In this document: positions 1-7,313 of the stretch, piece by piece | Layout: the number at the start of each line of letters is the position of its first letter | Numbering within the stretch: position 1 is the first letter of the stretch | Assembly (NCBI GenBank): GCA_900552115.1 | Contig: URYP01000089.1 | Location: forward strand, 1 to 8,626 | DNA length: 8,626 bases | Source of the DNA: an uncultured Oscillospiraceae bacterium | GTDB lineage: Bacteria > Bacillota > Clostridia > Oscillospirales > Acutalibacteraceae | Reading direction: 5' to 3' | Notes under the pieces: model-generated | The model's input: only the letters and a program-made list of their open reading frames with translations | Database searches by the model: none | What the model was told of the DNA's origin: nothing | Made by a program: the position numbers and the translations under genes

Positions 1-154
1 CCGCTTTGTGGGATTATCTCTTTTTTAACCGCAGAATTAAGGATAACGCCGTAAATGAAACGGGGGAAATTGGCGTTGGCGGCGACAGCGGCCAGCAAGC
101 ATGACATGCGGCGTATATTTCTTAAAGCCCTTCGCTCCGTACGCCAAAGCCCCG
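1..154. other. Region downstream of the ACT gene with no supported gene
   Basis: This stretch follows the stop codon of the five-gene minus-strand operon. I see no convincing intrinsic terminator for that operon here: no G+C-rich hairpin is followed by a T run in the minus direction. A minus-strand frame opens with ATG at 107-105 and stays open to the window edge (about 35 codons). It has no clear ribosome site and no recognisable sequence, so it is not called. A T run at 21-26 on the plus strand could be the tail of a terminator for a gene outside the window, but its hairpin would lie off the edge. Confidence 0.4.
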
Positions 155-589
155 TTACATCGTATATATTTTATCCTCGCTCAGCAGCTCCACATCGGGG
201 GTTTCCTGCAACACGTCAATCGCCGCCTCGTTATTCTCAACCCGCAGCAGAACGCAGGCGCGGCCCTGGTCACGGGAGATAAACGCATACATATATTCCA
301 CGCTGATATGGGCGTCGTTCAGGGCTTTCATAGCCTTGGCGAAGCCGCCCGGACGATCCTCTATGCCGATGGCGATCACATTTGTGAGTGAAACGGTAAG
401 TCCGGCCTTTTTCAGCGCTTCGGCGGCAATATCCGGTTTGTCCACAATAATCCGCAGAATGCCGAAATCGGTGGTGTCGGCAATGGACAGCGCGCGGATA
501 TCCACCCCCGCCTGCGCCATAATGGCGGTTATCTCCGCCAGCCGGCCGGATTTGTTTTCTACAAAAATGGACAACTGCTTGATCAACAT
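155..589 (-). CDS. Tandem ACT-domain protein, probable amino acid sensor
   Basis: This 144-residue protein consists almost entirely of two ACT-type domains, about residues 3-66 and 70-140. The first opens with the usual strand-loop-helix pattern (KQLSIFVENKSGRLAEI), where the N-K-S-G-R loop sits at the typical ligand site. The second has the matching pattern around residues 72-90 (IAIGIEDRPGGFAKAM). There is no catalytic or DNA-binding domain. ACT domains usually bind amino acids and control an enzyme allosterically, and stand-alone tandem ACT proteins of this size are often found beside paaK and ior genes. The start is firm: AAAGGAGGT lies 6 nt upstream of ATG. It is the last gene of the operon, 38 nt after the second ligase. 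I infer that it senses aromatic amino acids or arylacetates and adjusts the ligases or the oxidoreductase. The ligand and the target are unknown. Confidence 0.9.
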   Translation of the reverse strand: MLIKQLSIFVENKSGRLAEITAIMAQAGVDIRALSIADTTDFGILRIIVDKPDIAAEALKKAGLTVSLTNVIAIGIEDRPGGFAKAMKALNDAHISVEYMYAFISRDQGRACVLLRVENNEAAIDVLQETPDVELLSEDKIYTM

Positions 590-627
590 GAAATGACCTC
601 CTTTTATGGGTTGGGAGTGTCCGGCTT

Positions 628-1926
628 TTACAGCTGCCGGTTGTCGATGACCCGTTTGGCCTTGCCCTCCGAGCGGGGCAGGGAGCCCGGCTCGATCAGG
701 CGTACCCGTGCGTGGACGTTCAGGGTACTCTGGAGACCGGCTTCAATCGCCTTTTCGGTGGCTTCCAGCTTGCGGACCGTATCCGAAAACAGGGAGGGAT
801 TCATTTCCACCTGTACCTCCATGGTGTCCAGGTTGTTTTTGCGGTCCACCACAATGAGATAGTTGGGGTCCATACCCATTTCCAGCAGAACATGCTCCAC
901 CTGGGAGGGGAATACGTTGACACCGCGGATAATCAGCATATCGTCGCTGCGGCCGCGCGGCTTGGTCATGCGCACGGTGGTGCGCCCACATGCGCAGGTT
1001 TCATGGTTCAGCGCGCAGATATCCCGCGTGCGATAACGTACCAGCGGCAGCGCTTCTTTGCCAATACAGGTGAACACCAGCTCGCCGTATTCGCCGTCGG
1101 GCAGGGGCTGCAGGGTGTCGGGATCGATCACCTCGGGATAGAAGTAATCCTCGTTGACGTGCAGGCCATCCTGCACCACACAATCGTAGGCAACGCCGGG
1201 ACCGGCGATTTCAGACAGTCCGTAAATGTCGTAGGCTTTGATGGCGAGCAGCCGTTCGATCTCATGGCGCATATGGTCCGTCCACGGTTCCGCGCCGAAC
1301 AGGCCGGCACGGAGCTTGAGGGATTTTGGATCGATGCCCATGTCCCGCACGGTTTCACCGATGAACATGGCGTAGGAGGGAGTGCAGCACAAAATGTCGG
1401 AGCCGAAATCCTGCAAAAGCTGTACCTGCCGTTTAGTATTACCGGAGGAAACCGGCAGGGCGGTGGCGCCCATCGCTTCGGCGCCGTAGTGCAGACCGAG
1501 GCCGCCGGTAAACAGGCCGTAACCATAAGATACGTGGATAATATCGTCCTTGGTGCCGCCAGCCGCCGTGATGGCGCGGGCCGCGCCTTCGGCCCATACC
1601 TCAATGTCGTGCTGGGTATAGCCCACCACCGTCTGCTTTCCGGTGGTGCCGGAGGAGGCGTGTATGCGGACAACGTCACTCTGCGGCACAGCGAACATGC
1701 CAAAGGGATAATTGTCCCGCAGGTCGGTTTTCACGGTAAAGGGGAGCTTGCTGATGTCGTCGATCGAATGAATATCCTCCGGCCGCAGCCCGATCTCGTC
1801 AAACTTCTGCTTATAAAACGGCACATGCTCATAGGCATGCCGCACCATGTTGATTAGCCGGGCCGATTGCAGGGCGTGCAGATAGTCGCGGGAGGCACAT
1901 TCGATTTCCGGGCGGTAACAAGACAT
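628..1926 (-). CDS. paaK: Phenylacetate-CoA ligase (AMP-forming), second copy
   Basis: This 432-residue enzyme has the usual length for the PaaK branch of the adenylate-forming (ANL) superfamily. The family reaction is arylacetate + ATP + CoA to arylacetyl-CoA + AMP + PPi, in the cytoplasm. Visible motifs in order are the phosphate-binding loop SSGTTGK (91-97), the adenine-contact motif GAEPWT (211-216, the form typical of PaaK), YGLSE (235-239), YRTRD (298-302), a CxCGR element (311-315), the hinge region GRSDDML (325-331) with IRGVNVFPSQVE (333-344), and a C-terminal GKAKR (421-425) that should supply the catalytic lysine. The start ATG follows a GGAAGGA ribosome site. The gene lies 19 nt after iorB, in the same operon as a paralogous ligase at 4321-5643. 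Substrates could be phenylacetate, indoleacetate or 4-hydroxyphenylacetate; motifs alone do not separate them. Confidence 0.93.
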   Translation of the reverse strand: MSCYRPEIECASRDYLHALQSARLINMVRHAYEHVPFYKQKFDEIGLRPEDIHSIDDISKLPFTVKTDLRDNYPFGMFAVPQSDVVRIHASSGTTGKQTVVGYTQHDIEVWAEGAARAITAAGGTKDDIIHVSYGYGLFTGGLGLHYGAEAMGATALPVSSGNTKRQVQLLQDFGSDILCCTPSYAMFIGETVRDMGIDPKSLKLRAGLFGAEPWTDHMRHEIERLLAIKAYDIYGLSEIAGPGVAYDCVVQDGLHVNEDYFYPEVIDPDTLQPLPDGEYGELVFTCIGKEALPLVRYRTRDICALNHETCACGRTTVRMTKPRGRSDDMLIIRGVNVFPSQVEHVLLEMGMDPNYLIVVDRKNNLDTMEVQVEMNPSLFSDTVRKLEATEKAIEAGLQSTLNVHARVRLIEPGSLPRSEGKAKRVIDNRQL

Positions 1927-1945
1927 GGGAATCCTTCCTTTCCGA

Positions 1946-2536
1946 TCACTTTTCTACGTCCAGGGCATACCCCAGCTCAAAGGCTTTCAGGTTCATATCA
2001 ATGGTCTTCGGGGGCACCGTTGAGCGGATAATATCCGACCACGCGCCCTTATCCAGCCCCAGGAATTTGGCGGCCACGCCCATCAGCACCAAATTGGTGC
2101 ATTTGGCGGAGCCAGCCTGTTCCGCGAGGGCAAGCGCGTCCAGCGATACCACCTGTACGCCTTTGTCCGCGATAGCGGGCAGGATCCCGTCGGGGTAATC
2201 CGCCATGCCCATAATGACCGGCATGGGGTCGATGCGCTGGGACGAGGTGATGAGAATGCCGTCCGGCTTGAGATAGGGCAGCCAGCGGGCGGCCTCGAGC
2301 TGTTCAAAGGAGAGTACGATGTCCGCCTCGCCCTTTTCAATCACAGAGGAATGCACTTTGTCGCCGTAGCGCACGTAGGTGACCACCGAACCGCCCCGCT
2401 GGGACATGCCGTGTACTTCGCTCACTTTTACATCGTACCCCTGCCCGACAAACGCCTTGCCCAGCAGCTTGGAGGCGAGCAGGGTACCCTGGCCGCCCAC
2501 GCCGACAATCAGTATATTCGTTACCTTGTTTTCCAT
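1946..2536 (-). CDS. iorB: Indolepyruvate:ferredoxin oxidoreductase, beta subunit
   Basis: This 196-residue protein is the beta (gamma-type catalytic domain) subunit of indolepyruvate ferredoxin oxidoreductase, at full family length. Near the N-terminus is the glycine-rich GVGGQG (12-17), followed by SEVHGMSQRGGSV (39-51), the signature of this subunit family. A pyruvate ferredoxin oxidoreductase gamma-like fold fills the rest. With IorA it converts an arylpyruvate, CoA and oxidised ferredoxin to arylacetyl-CoA, CO2 and reduced ferredoxin, reversibly. The gene starts only 3 nt after the iorA stop codon, and its ribosome site (AAGGAGGG) lies inside the last codons of iorA, so the subunits are probably translationally coupled and made in equal amounts. 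No cofactor-binding cysteines are expected here; they are in IorA. Confidence 0.96.
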   Translation of the reverse strand: MENKVTNILIVGVGGQGTLLASKLLGKAFVGQGYDVKVSEVHGMSQRGGSVVTYVRYGDKVHSSVIEKGEADIVLSFEQLEAARWLPYLKPDGILITSSQRIDPMPVIMGMADYPDGILPAIADKGVQVVSLDALALAEQAGSAKCTNLVLMGVAAKFLGLDKGAWSDIIRSTVPPKTIDMNLKAFELGYALDVEK

Positions 2537-2539
2537 GGC

Positions 2540-4297
2540 TCAGCCCTCCTTCTGAATGGCGGAGAATTTACAGGCCTGTGTGCAGACCTCGCAGCCCACG
2601 CACTGGTTGGGATCGATAACCGCGCGGGTGCGTCCGTTGGCCGGATTAGGAATCTGCGACAGGGCCGGGCAGCCGACTTTCAGGCACTGCTTGCAGCCCA
2701 CGCATTTGTCCGCGTCCACGAAAAGGGGTGCTTGATGCTTAACGGACTTGAGCAGCGCGCAGGGACGGCGGGAGATAATCAAAGAGGGCTCTTCCACGGC
2801 CAGTTCGGTTTCCACCGCCTGCCGCACCGCGGGAATGTCGAACGGGTCTACAACGGTCACCCGCCGGATGCCGATGGCATGAGCCAACGCCTCGAGGTCG
2901 ATCGCCGTGGTGGGATCGCCCTTGATGGTCAGGCCGTTGACCGGGTTGTTCTGGTGGCCGGTCATACCGGTTATGGAGTTGTCGAGCACAACGATAGTGG
3001 ATATGCCCTGGTTGTACGCAATATCCACCAGCCCGGTGATACCGGAATGGGCAAAGGTGGAATCGCCGATAACGGCGAGGGACTGCTTGGCCTGCTCAGG
3101 GCCGCGGGCCACGTTGAAGCCGTGCAGCCCGCTGACCGACGCGCCCATGCATACGCATACGTCGATCATGGACAGCGGCGCCTGCGCGCCCAGTGTATAG
3201 CAGCCGATATCGCCGCTGACATACGGGTTAAACGGCTTAAGAGCGTAAAACAGGCCGCGGTGAGGGCAGCCGGCGCAAAGCACAGGCGGGCGGGGCGGGA
3301 TGGGCGCGTCGTCGTACGCGGTAAAGGCTTTCTCCTCGTCCAGCAGCGCCTTGCGCACCACCGCCTGCGAAAACTCGCCGCAGAGCGGAAACAGCGATTT
3401 GCCTTCCACGGCGATGCCGTGTTTGAGGCAATGGGTTTCAATAATATCGTCCAGCTCCTCGATGACCACCAGCCGGTCGACGTTTTTAGCAAATTCCTTG
3501 ATCAGCTTAACCGGCAGGGGATTGACCATGCCAAGCTTGAGATAGCTGGCGTTGTCGCCCAGCGCTTCCTTGGCGTAGGTGTAGGTGGTGCCGGCGGCAA
3601 TGATACCCAGCTTTTTATCGCCGTATTCGATCGTGTTGATACCGGAGGTCTCAGCGTATTCCCGCAGGGCTTCCAGCCGCTTTTCCACGTCCACATGGCG
3701 GACGCGGGCCATCGCGGGCATCATCACGTTTTTCTGCACGTTTTTTCTGTACTCCTTCAGCGGATGCTCCTCTCGTTCGGAGAGGGTCACCAGCGAACGG
3801 GAATGGGAGATGCGGGTAGACAAACGCAGAAGGAAGGGGGTGTCAAATTGTTCGGACAGGTCGTAGGCGCGCTTGGTAAAGTCAAGGCACTCCTGCGCGT
3901 CGCACGGCTCCAGCATGGGGGTCTTGGAGGCGACGGCATGATGCCGGGAGTCCTGTTCATTTTGGGAGGAGTGCATGCCGGGATCATCGGCCACCGCGAT
4001 CACCATGCCGGCATTTGAACCGATATACGCGGCGGTGTAAAGCGGGTCGGCCGCCACGTTGAGGCCGACGTGCTTCATGGCGCAGAAACTGCGGGCGCCG
4101 CCGGTGGCCGCGCCGAACGCGACTTCAAAGGCCACCTTTTCATTGGGGGCCCACTCGGAGTAAATATCGTCATAGGTGGCAATGTATTCGGTGATTTCGG
4201 TGCTGGGCGTCCCGGGATAGGAGGAGACGACTGTCGCGCCGGCCTCATACACGCCGCGTGCGACCGCCTCGTTTCCCAGCATAAGAGCTTTTTCCAT
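2540..4297 (-). CDS. iorA: Indolepyruvate:ferredoxin oxidoreductase, alpha subunit
   Basis: This 585-residue large subunit carries the active site for oxidative decarboxylation of arylpyruvates from Trp, Phe and Tyr. The N-terminal pyrimidine-binding domain covers about 1-170, with SSYPGTPSTE (25-34) and W-A-P-N-E-K-V-A (49-56). A transketolase C-like domain covers roughly 225-320. CAGCPHRG (341-348) opens the thiamine diphosphate-binding domain. The cofactor and metal motif there starts at GDSTF (411-415) and ends at LDNSITGMTG (438-447). The C-terminus is a two-cluster ferredoxin domain: C532, C535, C538, C543-P and C566, C569, C572, C576, enough for two [4Fe-4S] clusters. All expected motifs are present and length is normal. 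ATG follows an AAAGGAAG ribosome site, 23 nt after the first ligase gene. The enzyme is oxygen-sensitive in known cases and reversible, so in this operon it could also carboxylate arylacetyl-CoA to arylpyruvate. Confidence 0.97.
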   Translation of the reverse strand: MEKALMLGNEAVARGVYEAGATVVSSYPGTPSTEITEYIATYDDIYSEWAPNEKVAFEVAFGAATGGARSFCAMKHVGLNVAADPLYTAAYIGSNAGMVIAVADDPGMHSSQNEQDSRHHAVASKTPMLEPCDAQECLDFTKRAYDLSEQFDTPFLLRLSTRISHSRSLVTLSEREEHPLKEYRKNVQKNVMMPAMARVRHVDVEKRLEALREYAETSGINTIEYGDKKLGIIAAGTTYTYAKEALGDNASYLKLGMVNPLPVKLIKEFAKNVDRLVVIEELDDIIETHCLKHGIAVEGKSLFPLCGEFSQAVVRKALLDEEKAFTAYDDAPIPPRPPVLCAGCPHRGLFYALKPFNPYVSGDIGCYTLGAQAPLSMIDVCVCMGASVSGLHGFNVARGPEQAKQSLAVIGDSTFAHSGITGLVDIAYNQGISTIVVLDNSITGMTGHQNNPVNGLTIKGDPTTAIDLEALAHAIGIRRVTVVDPFDIPAVRQAVETELAVEEPSLIISRRPCALLKSVKHQAPLFVDADKCVGCKQCLKVGCPALSQIPNPANGRTRAVIDPNQCVGCEVCTQACKFSAIQKEG

Positions 4298-4320
4298 GGT
4301 CTTATCTTCCTTTCAGGAGT

Positions 4321-5643
4321 TTATTTGGAGCCGCGCAGGTCCACGACCCGCTGGGCTTTGCCGGTAAAGCGTTCCAGGGATTTCGGTTCAACCAGGCTCA
4401 CCTTGACGGAGATGCCGAGTATGGCCTTGATCTTACCAAAGATATGCCGCTGAAGCGCTTCCAATTCCGCGTATTTATCGAGCAGGCTGCTGTCCACCAG
4501 CTCCACCCTGACCTCCAGCGTGTCCGCAAAGCCTTCCCGGCGGACAATGAGCTGGTAATGCGGGCCGATCTGGGGGATGCCCACGAGGGCGCTTTCCACC
4601 TGGGAAGGGAACACGTTGACCCCGCGTATTTTCAGCATGTCGTCGGTGCGGCCGATGATCTTGTCCATCCGCGCCGTGGTGCGCCCGCAAGCGCAGGGAT
4701 CATAGTTGATCCGGGTAATGTCCTTGGTGCGGTAGCGGAGCATGGGTATGCCCCGTTTGGTCAGGGCCGTCACCACCAGTTCGCCGGTGGAGCCTTGCGG
4801 CAACACCTCCTGCGTATGGGCGTCGATGACCTCGCACAAAAAATGGTCTTCATTAATATGTAAGCCGTCCCGCTCCCGGCATTCGCCCGACATGCCAGGG
4901 CCGTTCAGCTCGGACATGCCATAGTTGTCGGTAGCGAAGAAGTCCCCGCCCCAGCGGGCCTCAATCTGGTCCCGCATTTCGGGGGTGCAGCCCTCGCTAC
5001 CCAGCAGCCCCAGGCTCAGCCGGTACCCATCCAGGGGGAACTCCTGCTCCATTTCGTGGGCGGATTCCGCCAGATACAGGCAATAGGAGGGGGTGGCCAC
5101 AATGGTGTCGGTGCCAAAATCCCGCATGAATTTGAGCTGCTTCTCCGTGTTGCCGGAGGAGGTGGGCACCACAGTGGCGCCGATTTTCTCCAGCCCGTAG
5201 TGCAGGCCCAGCGCGCCGGTAAACATGCCGTAACCAAAGCAGATTTGCACGGTCGATTCGTCGCTGGCGCCGGCGGCCATGACCAGCCGGGCCATTTGTT
5301 CACTCCAGTTATCGAGGTCTTCCCGCGTATAGCCCACCACCGTGGGGTTGCCGGTGGTACCGGAGGAGGCGTGGATGCGCACCAGCTCCTTGCGGGGTAC
5401 GCTAAACAGGCCAAACGGGTAATTGTCCCGCAAATCGGTTTTAGTGGTGTAAGGAATGTACTGGATATCGGACAGCGATTTGATTTTTTCCGCCGTCACA
5501 CCGGCTTTTTTCAGCCGTTTGTGGTAAAACTCCACATGTCGGTCACAATAATCCACCAACGCGCGCAGCCGTTCCAGCTGCAGCCGTTCGAGGTCGGAAC
5601 GCCGGATACATTCCATATCCGGGTTCCAAATGGCATTTTTCAA
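4321..5643 (-). CDS. paaK: Phenylacetate-CoA ligase family protein, first copy
   Basis: This is the first gene of the operon, 440 residues from a TTG start. It is a PaaK-branch AMP-forming acyl-CoA ligase: SSGTTGN (93-99), YGMSE (241-245), YRTKD (304-308), CACGR (317-321), GRTDDML (331-337), IRGVNVFPSQVE (339-350) and a C-terminal TGKAQR (427-432) with the likely catalytic lysine. Large blocks match the ligase at 628-1926, but the adenine-contact motif reads GSEGCT (215-220) where the other copy has the canonical GAEPWT. I choose TTG at 5643-5641 because AGGGGG lies 8 nt upstream. An ATG 18 codons further up (5697) has no ribosome site and falls inside the candidate -10 box, and the ATG at codon 10 has no ribosome site. 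The paralogues may split the substrates (for example phenylacetate versus hydroxyphenylacetate or indoleacetate); this is inference. Confidence 0.9.
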   Translation of the reverse strand: MKNAIWNPDMECIRRSDLERLQLERLRALVDYCDRHVEFYHKRLKKAGVTAEKIKSLSDIQYIPYTTKTDLRDNYPFGLFSVPRKELVRIHASSGTTGNPTVVGYTREDLDNWSEQMARLVMAAGASDESTVQICFGYGMFTGALGLHYGLEKIGATVVPTSSGNTEKQLKFMRDFGTDTIVATPSYCLYLAESAHEMEQEFPLDGYRLSLGLLGSEGCTPEMRDQIEARWGGDFFATDNYGMSELNGPGMSGECRERDGLHINEDHFLCEVIDAHTQEVLPQGSTGELVVTALTKRGIPMLRYRTKDITRINYDPCACGRTTARMDKIIGRTDDMLKIRGVNVFPSQVESALVGIPQIGPHYQLIVRREGFADTLEVRVELVDSSLLDKYAELEALQRHIFGKIKAILGISVKVSLVEPKSLERFTGKAQRVVDLRGSK

Positions 5644-5651
5644 CGGATTGT

Positions 5652-5657
5652 CCCCCT
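5652..5657 (-). promoter_or_regulatory. Ribosome binding site that fixes a TTG start
   Basis: AGGGGG on the minus strand lies 8 nt before TTG at 5643-5641. It is the only good Shine-Dalgarno match near the N-terminus of the first ligase and decides the start codon over the upstream ATG at 5697. Confidence 0.65.
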
Positions 5658-5670
5658 GTACAGGTAAAAT

Positions 5671-5712
5671 AAAAGAGGTAGAATGGTATTGTCCCATTTT
5701 ACCTCTTTTTTT
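5671..5712. terminator. Palindromic bidirectional terminator between permease and paaK operon
   Basis: A 10-bp perfect stem (5671-5680 with 5700-5709) continues through one mismatch or wobble pair into 5 more pairs (5682-5686 with 5694-5698), leaving a 7-nt loop. On the plus strand it is followed by seven T (5706-5712, partly in the arm). On the minus strand the arm ends in TTTT followed by ATTTTA. It lies about 62 nt after the stop codon of the permease gene and so probably ends that transcript. No plus-strand gene precedes it in the window. The stem is A+T-rich at its base, so strength is uncertain. Confidence 0.7.
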
Positions 5713-5724
5713 GACAAAAGTAAA
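5696..5724 (-). promoter_or_regulatory. Candidate promoter of the paaK-iorAB operon
   Basis: On the minus strand TTTACT (5724-5719; four of six consensus bases) is followed after exactly 17 nt by TAAAAT (5701-5696; five of six). Transcription would begin near 5689, giving a leader of about 46 nt before the TTG start at 5643. The -10 box lies inside one arm of the terminator palindrome, so a transcript starting here would lack the full hairpin. The assignment rests on pattern matching only. Confidence 0.45.
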
Positions 5725-5773
5725 GACGTGCTTCAGGAATTTTTGTGCGGGTCGTTTTCGGGATCCTTCTGGA

Positions 5774-7291
5774 TCATTCCGCCGCCGGTTCGGCGGGGTA
5801 AAAGTCCGGATTGGGCGCGGCGCTTTTCAGGCTGGCGGCCCGGGCGATCAGGCTACCCGCCCAGCAGAGGAGGAAGGAAAGCGCCATGGCCCCGCAGGCA
5901 AAATGCGGGCCGAGATTGCACAGCTTGTCAATACCGCCCAGCATGGCCTCTGGGAAAAATAGCTTGGCCAGCACCGGCGGCAAGGCGGCGGCGAAGCCGC
6001 CCAGCATACCGCACCAGGCCCCGAAGCGGTTTAGCCCTTTCCAGTAAAGTGACAGCACGTATGGGGCTAAAAAGCTGCCCGAAAGCACGCCCCACGAGTA
6101 GGACATCATATCCAAAATGGGGGTGTCCGCATTGGCGATGACATAGGACAGCGCAACAAACGCGCCGCAGACGCCTTTTGTCAGCAGGGCGGTTTTGCGG
6201 CTGCCCCAGGAAGGCAGCAGCTTGGGCTGTACACAGTCCATCGTCAGGGTTGACGAGGCTGTGATGGTGACCGAGGCCAGCGTCGAAACCGAGGCCGCGA
6301 TCAGCAGCACCAGCACCACTCCCAGTAATATGTTGGACAGCCCGGCGGTATTCAGCATTTGAGGCACCAGGTAATCGGAAGTGCCCACTTCATCGAGACT
6401 GTTAAAGAACAGATGGGACAGGGAACCGATGAAATAGCCGCCGCCGGCGATTATCAGCGCGAAAAAGGCGGAAGCATAGGTGCCCCGGCGCACCTCGCGG
6501 TCATCACGGACGCCGTAGTATTTATGGATCATCTGGGGCAGTCCCCAGGTGCCGAAAGAGGTCATCAGCACTGTGGCCCACAGGCCGATGTGGTCCTGCA
6601 CACCGAGATGCAAATCGCCGGTTTTGGCGGCGATGGCCTTTAAGCCCTCTGAAAAGCCGCCAACCTGCTTGCAGCGCACTACGGAGATGATCAGCGCTAC
6701 AATGCCTACCAGCATCACCAGCCCCTGGACGAAATCGGCTTTAAGGGTGGCGACATAACCGCCGAGTATCACGACAAGAGCTGCAACAACGGCAATAATA
6801 ACCATGCAGATCGTTTCATCCATCCCCAGCAGGACCGAGCACACGCTGGTGAGCCCCTTGTATACGGAAGCGGAGTAGGGGAGCAAAAAAATAAAGATAA
6901 CCGCGACACAGAACTGCTTCATAACGCCGCTGCCAAATCGCTTGTGGAAAAACTGGGGCATGGATTTTATTTCCAGCCGCCGGGTGGTCTCCCGCGTGCG
7001 CCGGGCCAGCACCAGCCAGGCCAGCAGCGCGCCGAATACTGCGTTACCGATGCCAGGCAGAATGCCCCACAGGCCGTATTTCCAGCCGGTGCCGCCCGCG
7101 TAGCCGATAAACATCACCGCGGAAAAATACGCGGTACCGTATGAAAATGCCGACATCCACGCCCCGGCGTTGCGCCCGCCAACCGTAAAATCCTCCATGC
7201 TTTTGGATCGGCGGTTGTTTAAAAGACCAATCAACAGCATAAACGCCACATATACCGCAATGGTCAGCCCGATTACCATTTCCTTTGACAA
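5774..7291 (-). CDS. Sodium:solute symporter (SSS/SLC5) family permease
   Basis: This is a 505-residue membrane protein from a TTG start, with about 13 hydrophobic segments, the usual layout of the solute:sodium symporter family. Family-like features are the DFTVGGR motif after the first helix (34-40), GGYVATLKADFVQG (177-190, matching the GG..A...D..Q signature), the WGLPQMI stretch (249-255), and a Ser/Thr-rich helix AASVSTLASVTITASS (332-347), where the sodium-site hydroxyl residues normally sit. It should use the sodium gradient to import an organic solute. SSS members include carriers of acetate, phenylacetate, pantothenate, proline and sugars; this sequence does not say which. Its place beside the paaK-ior operon suggests an aryl or other organic acid, as inference. 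It is transcribed in the same direction as that operon but is separated by a terminator. TTG at 7291 is preceded by GGAGGGG at 6 nt; an upstream ATG at 7387 lies in the promoter and cannot be used from it. Confidence 0.88.
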   Translation of the reverse strand: MSKEMVIGLTIAVYVAFMLLIGLLNNRRSKSMEDFTVGGRNAGAWMSAFSYGTAYFSAVMFIGYAGGTGWKYGLWGILPGIGNAVFGALLAWLVLARRTRETTRRLEIKSMPQFFHKRFGSGVMKQFCVAVIFIFLLPYSASVYKGLTSVCSVLLGMDETICMVIIAVVAALVVILGGYVATLKADFVQGLVMLVGIVALIISVVRCKQVGGFSEGLKAIAAKTGDLHLGVQDHIGLWATVLMTSFGTWGLPQMIHKYYGVRDDREVRRGTYASAFFALIIAGGGYFIGSLSHLFFNSLDEVGTSDYLVPQMLNTAGLSNILLGVVLVLLIAASVSTLASVTITASSTLTMDCVQPKLLPSWGSRKTALLTKGVCGAFVALSYVIANADTPILDMMSYSWGVLSGSFLAPYVLSLYWKGLNRFGAWCGMLGGFAAALPPVLAKLFFPEAMLGGIDKLCNLGPHFACGAMALSFLLCWAGSLIARAASLKSAAPNPDFYPAEPAAE

Positions 7292-7297
7292 ACAAAT

Positions 7298-7304
7298 CCC
7301 CTCC
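7298..7304 (-). promoter_or_regulatory. Strong ribosome binding site before the permease TTG start
   Basis: GGAGGGG on the minus strand lies 6 nt upstream of TTG at 7291-7289. An in-frame ATG four codons later (7279) has only AAAGGAA directly against it, which is too close, so TTG is the preferred start. Confidence 0.7.
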
Positions 7305-7313
7305 AGCTTTCTT

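Noticed and set aside
1..107. Minus-strand frame open from ATG at 107-105 to the window edge, with a hydrophobic first stretch
   Set aside because: About 35 codons only, no clear ribosome site, unusual codons and no recognisable sequence. It could be a real truncated gene but cannot be supported from this window.
712..1857. Plus-strand open frame of 381 codons antisense to the second ligase
   Set aside because: It is a mirror frame of paaK with biased composition (rich in His, Gly and Val) and no recognisable motif.
2351..4018. Plus-strand open frame of 555 codons antisense to iorA and iorB
   Set aside because: It lies opposite two certain genes, is His/Gly/Arg-rich with no domain-like pattern, and has no promoter or ribosome site of its own. 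Long antisense frames are expected from G+C-biased third positions.
5641..5773. T-box, riboswitch or amino acid attenuator leader before the ligase operon
   Set aside because: Only about 130 nt lies between the genes, with no T-box sequence, no leader peptide rich in aromatic codons and no alternative antiterminator fold; only the simple palindrome is present.
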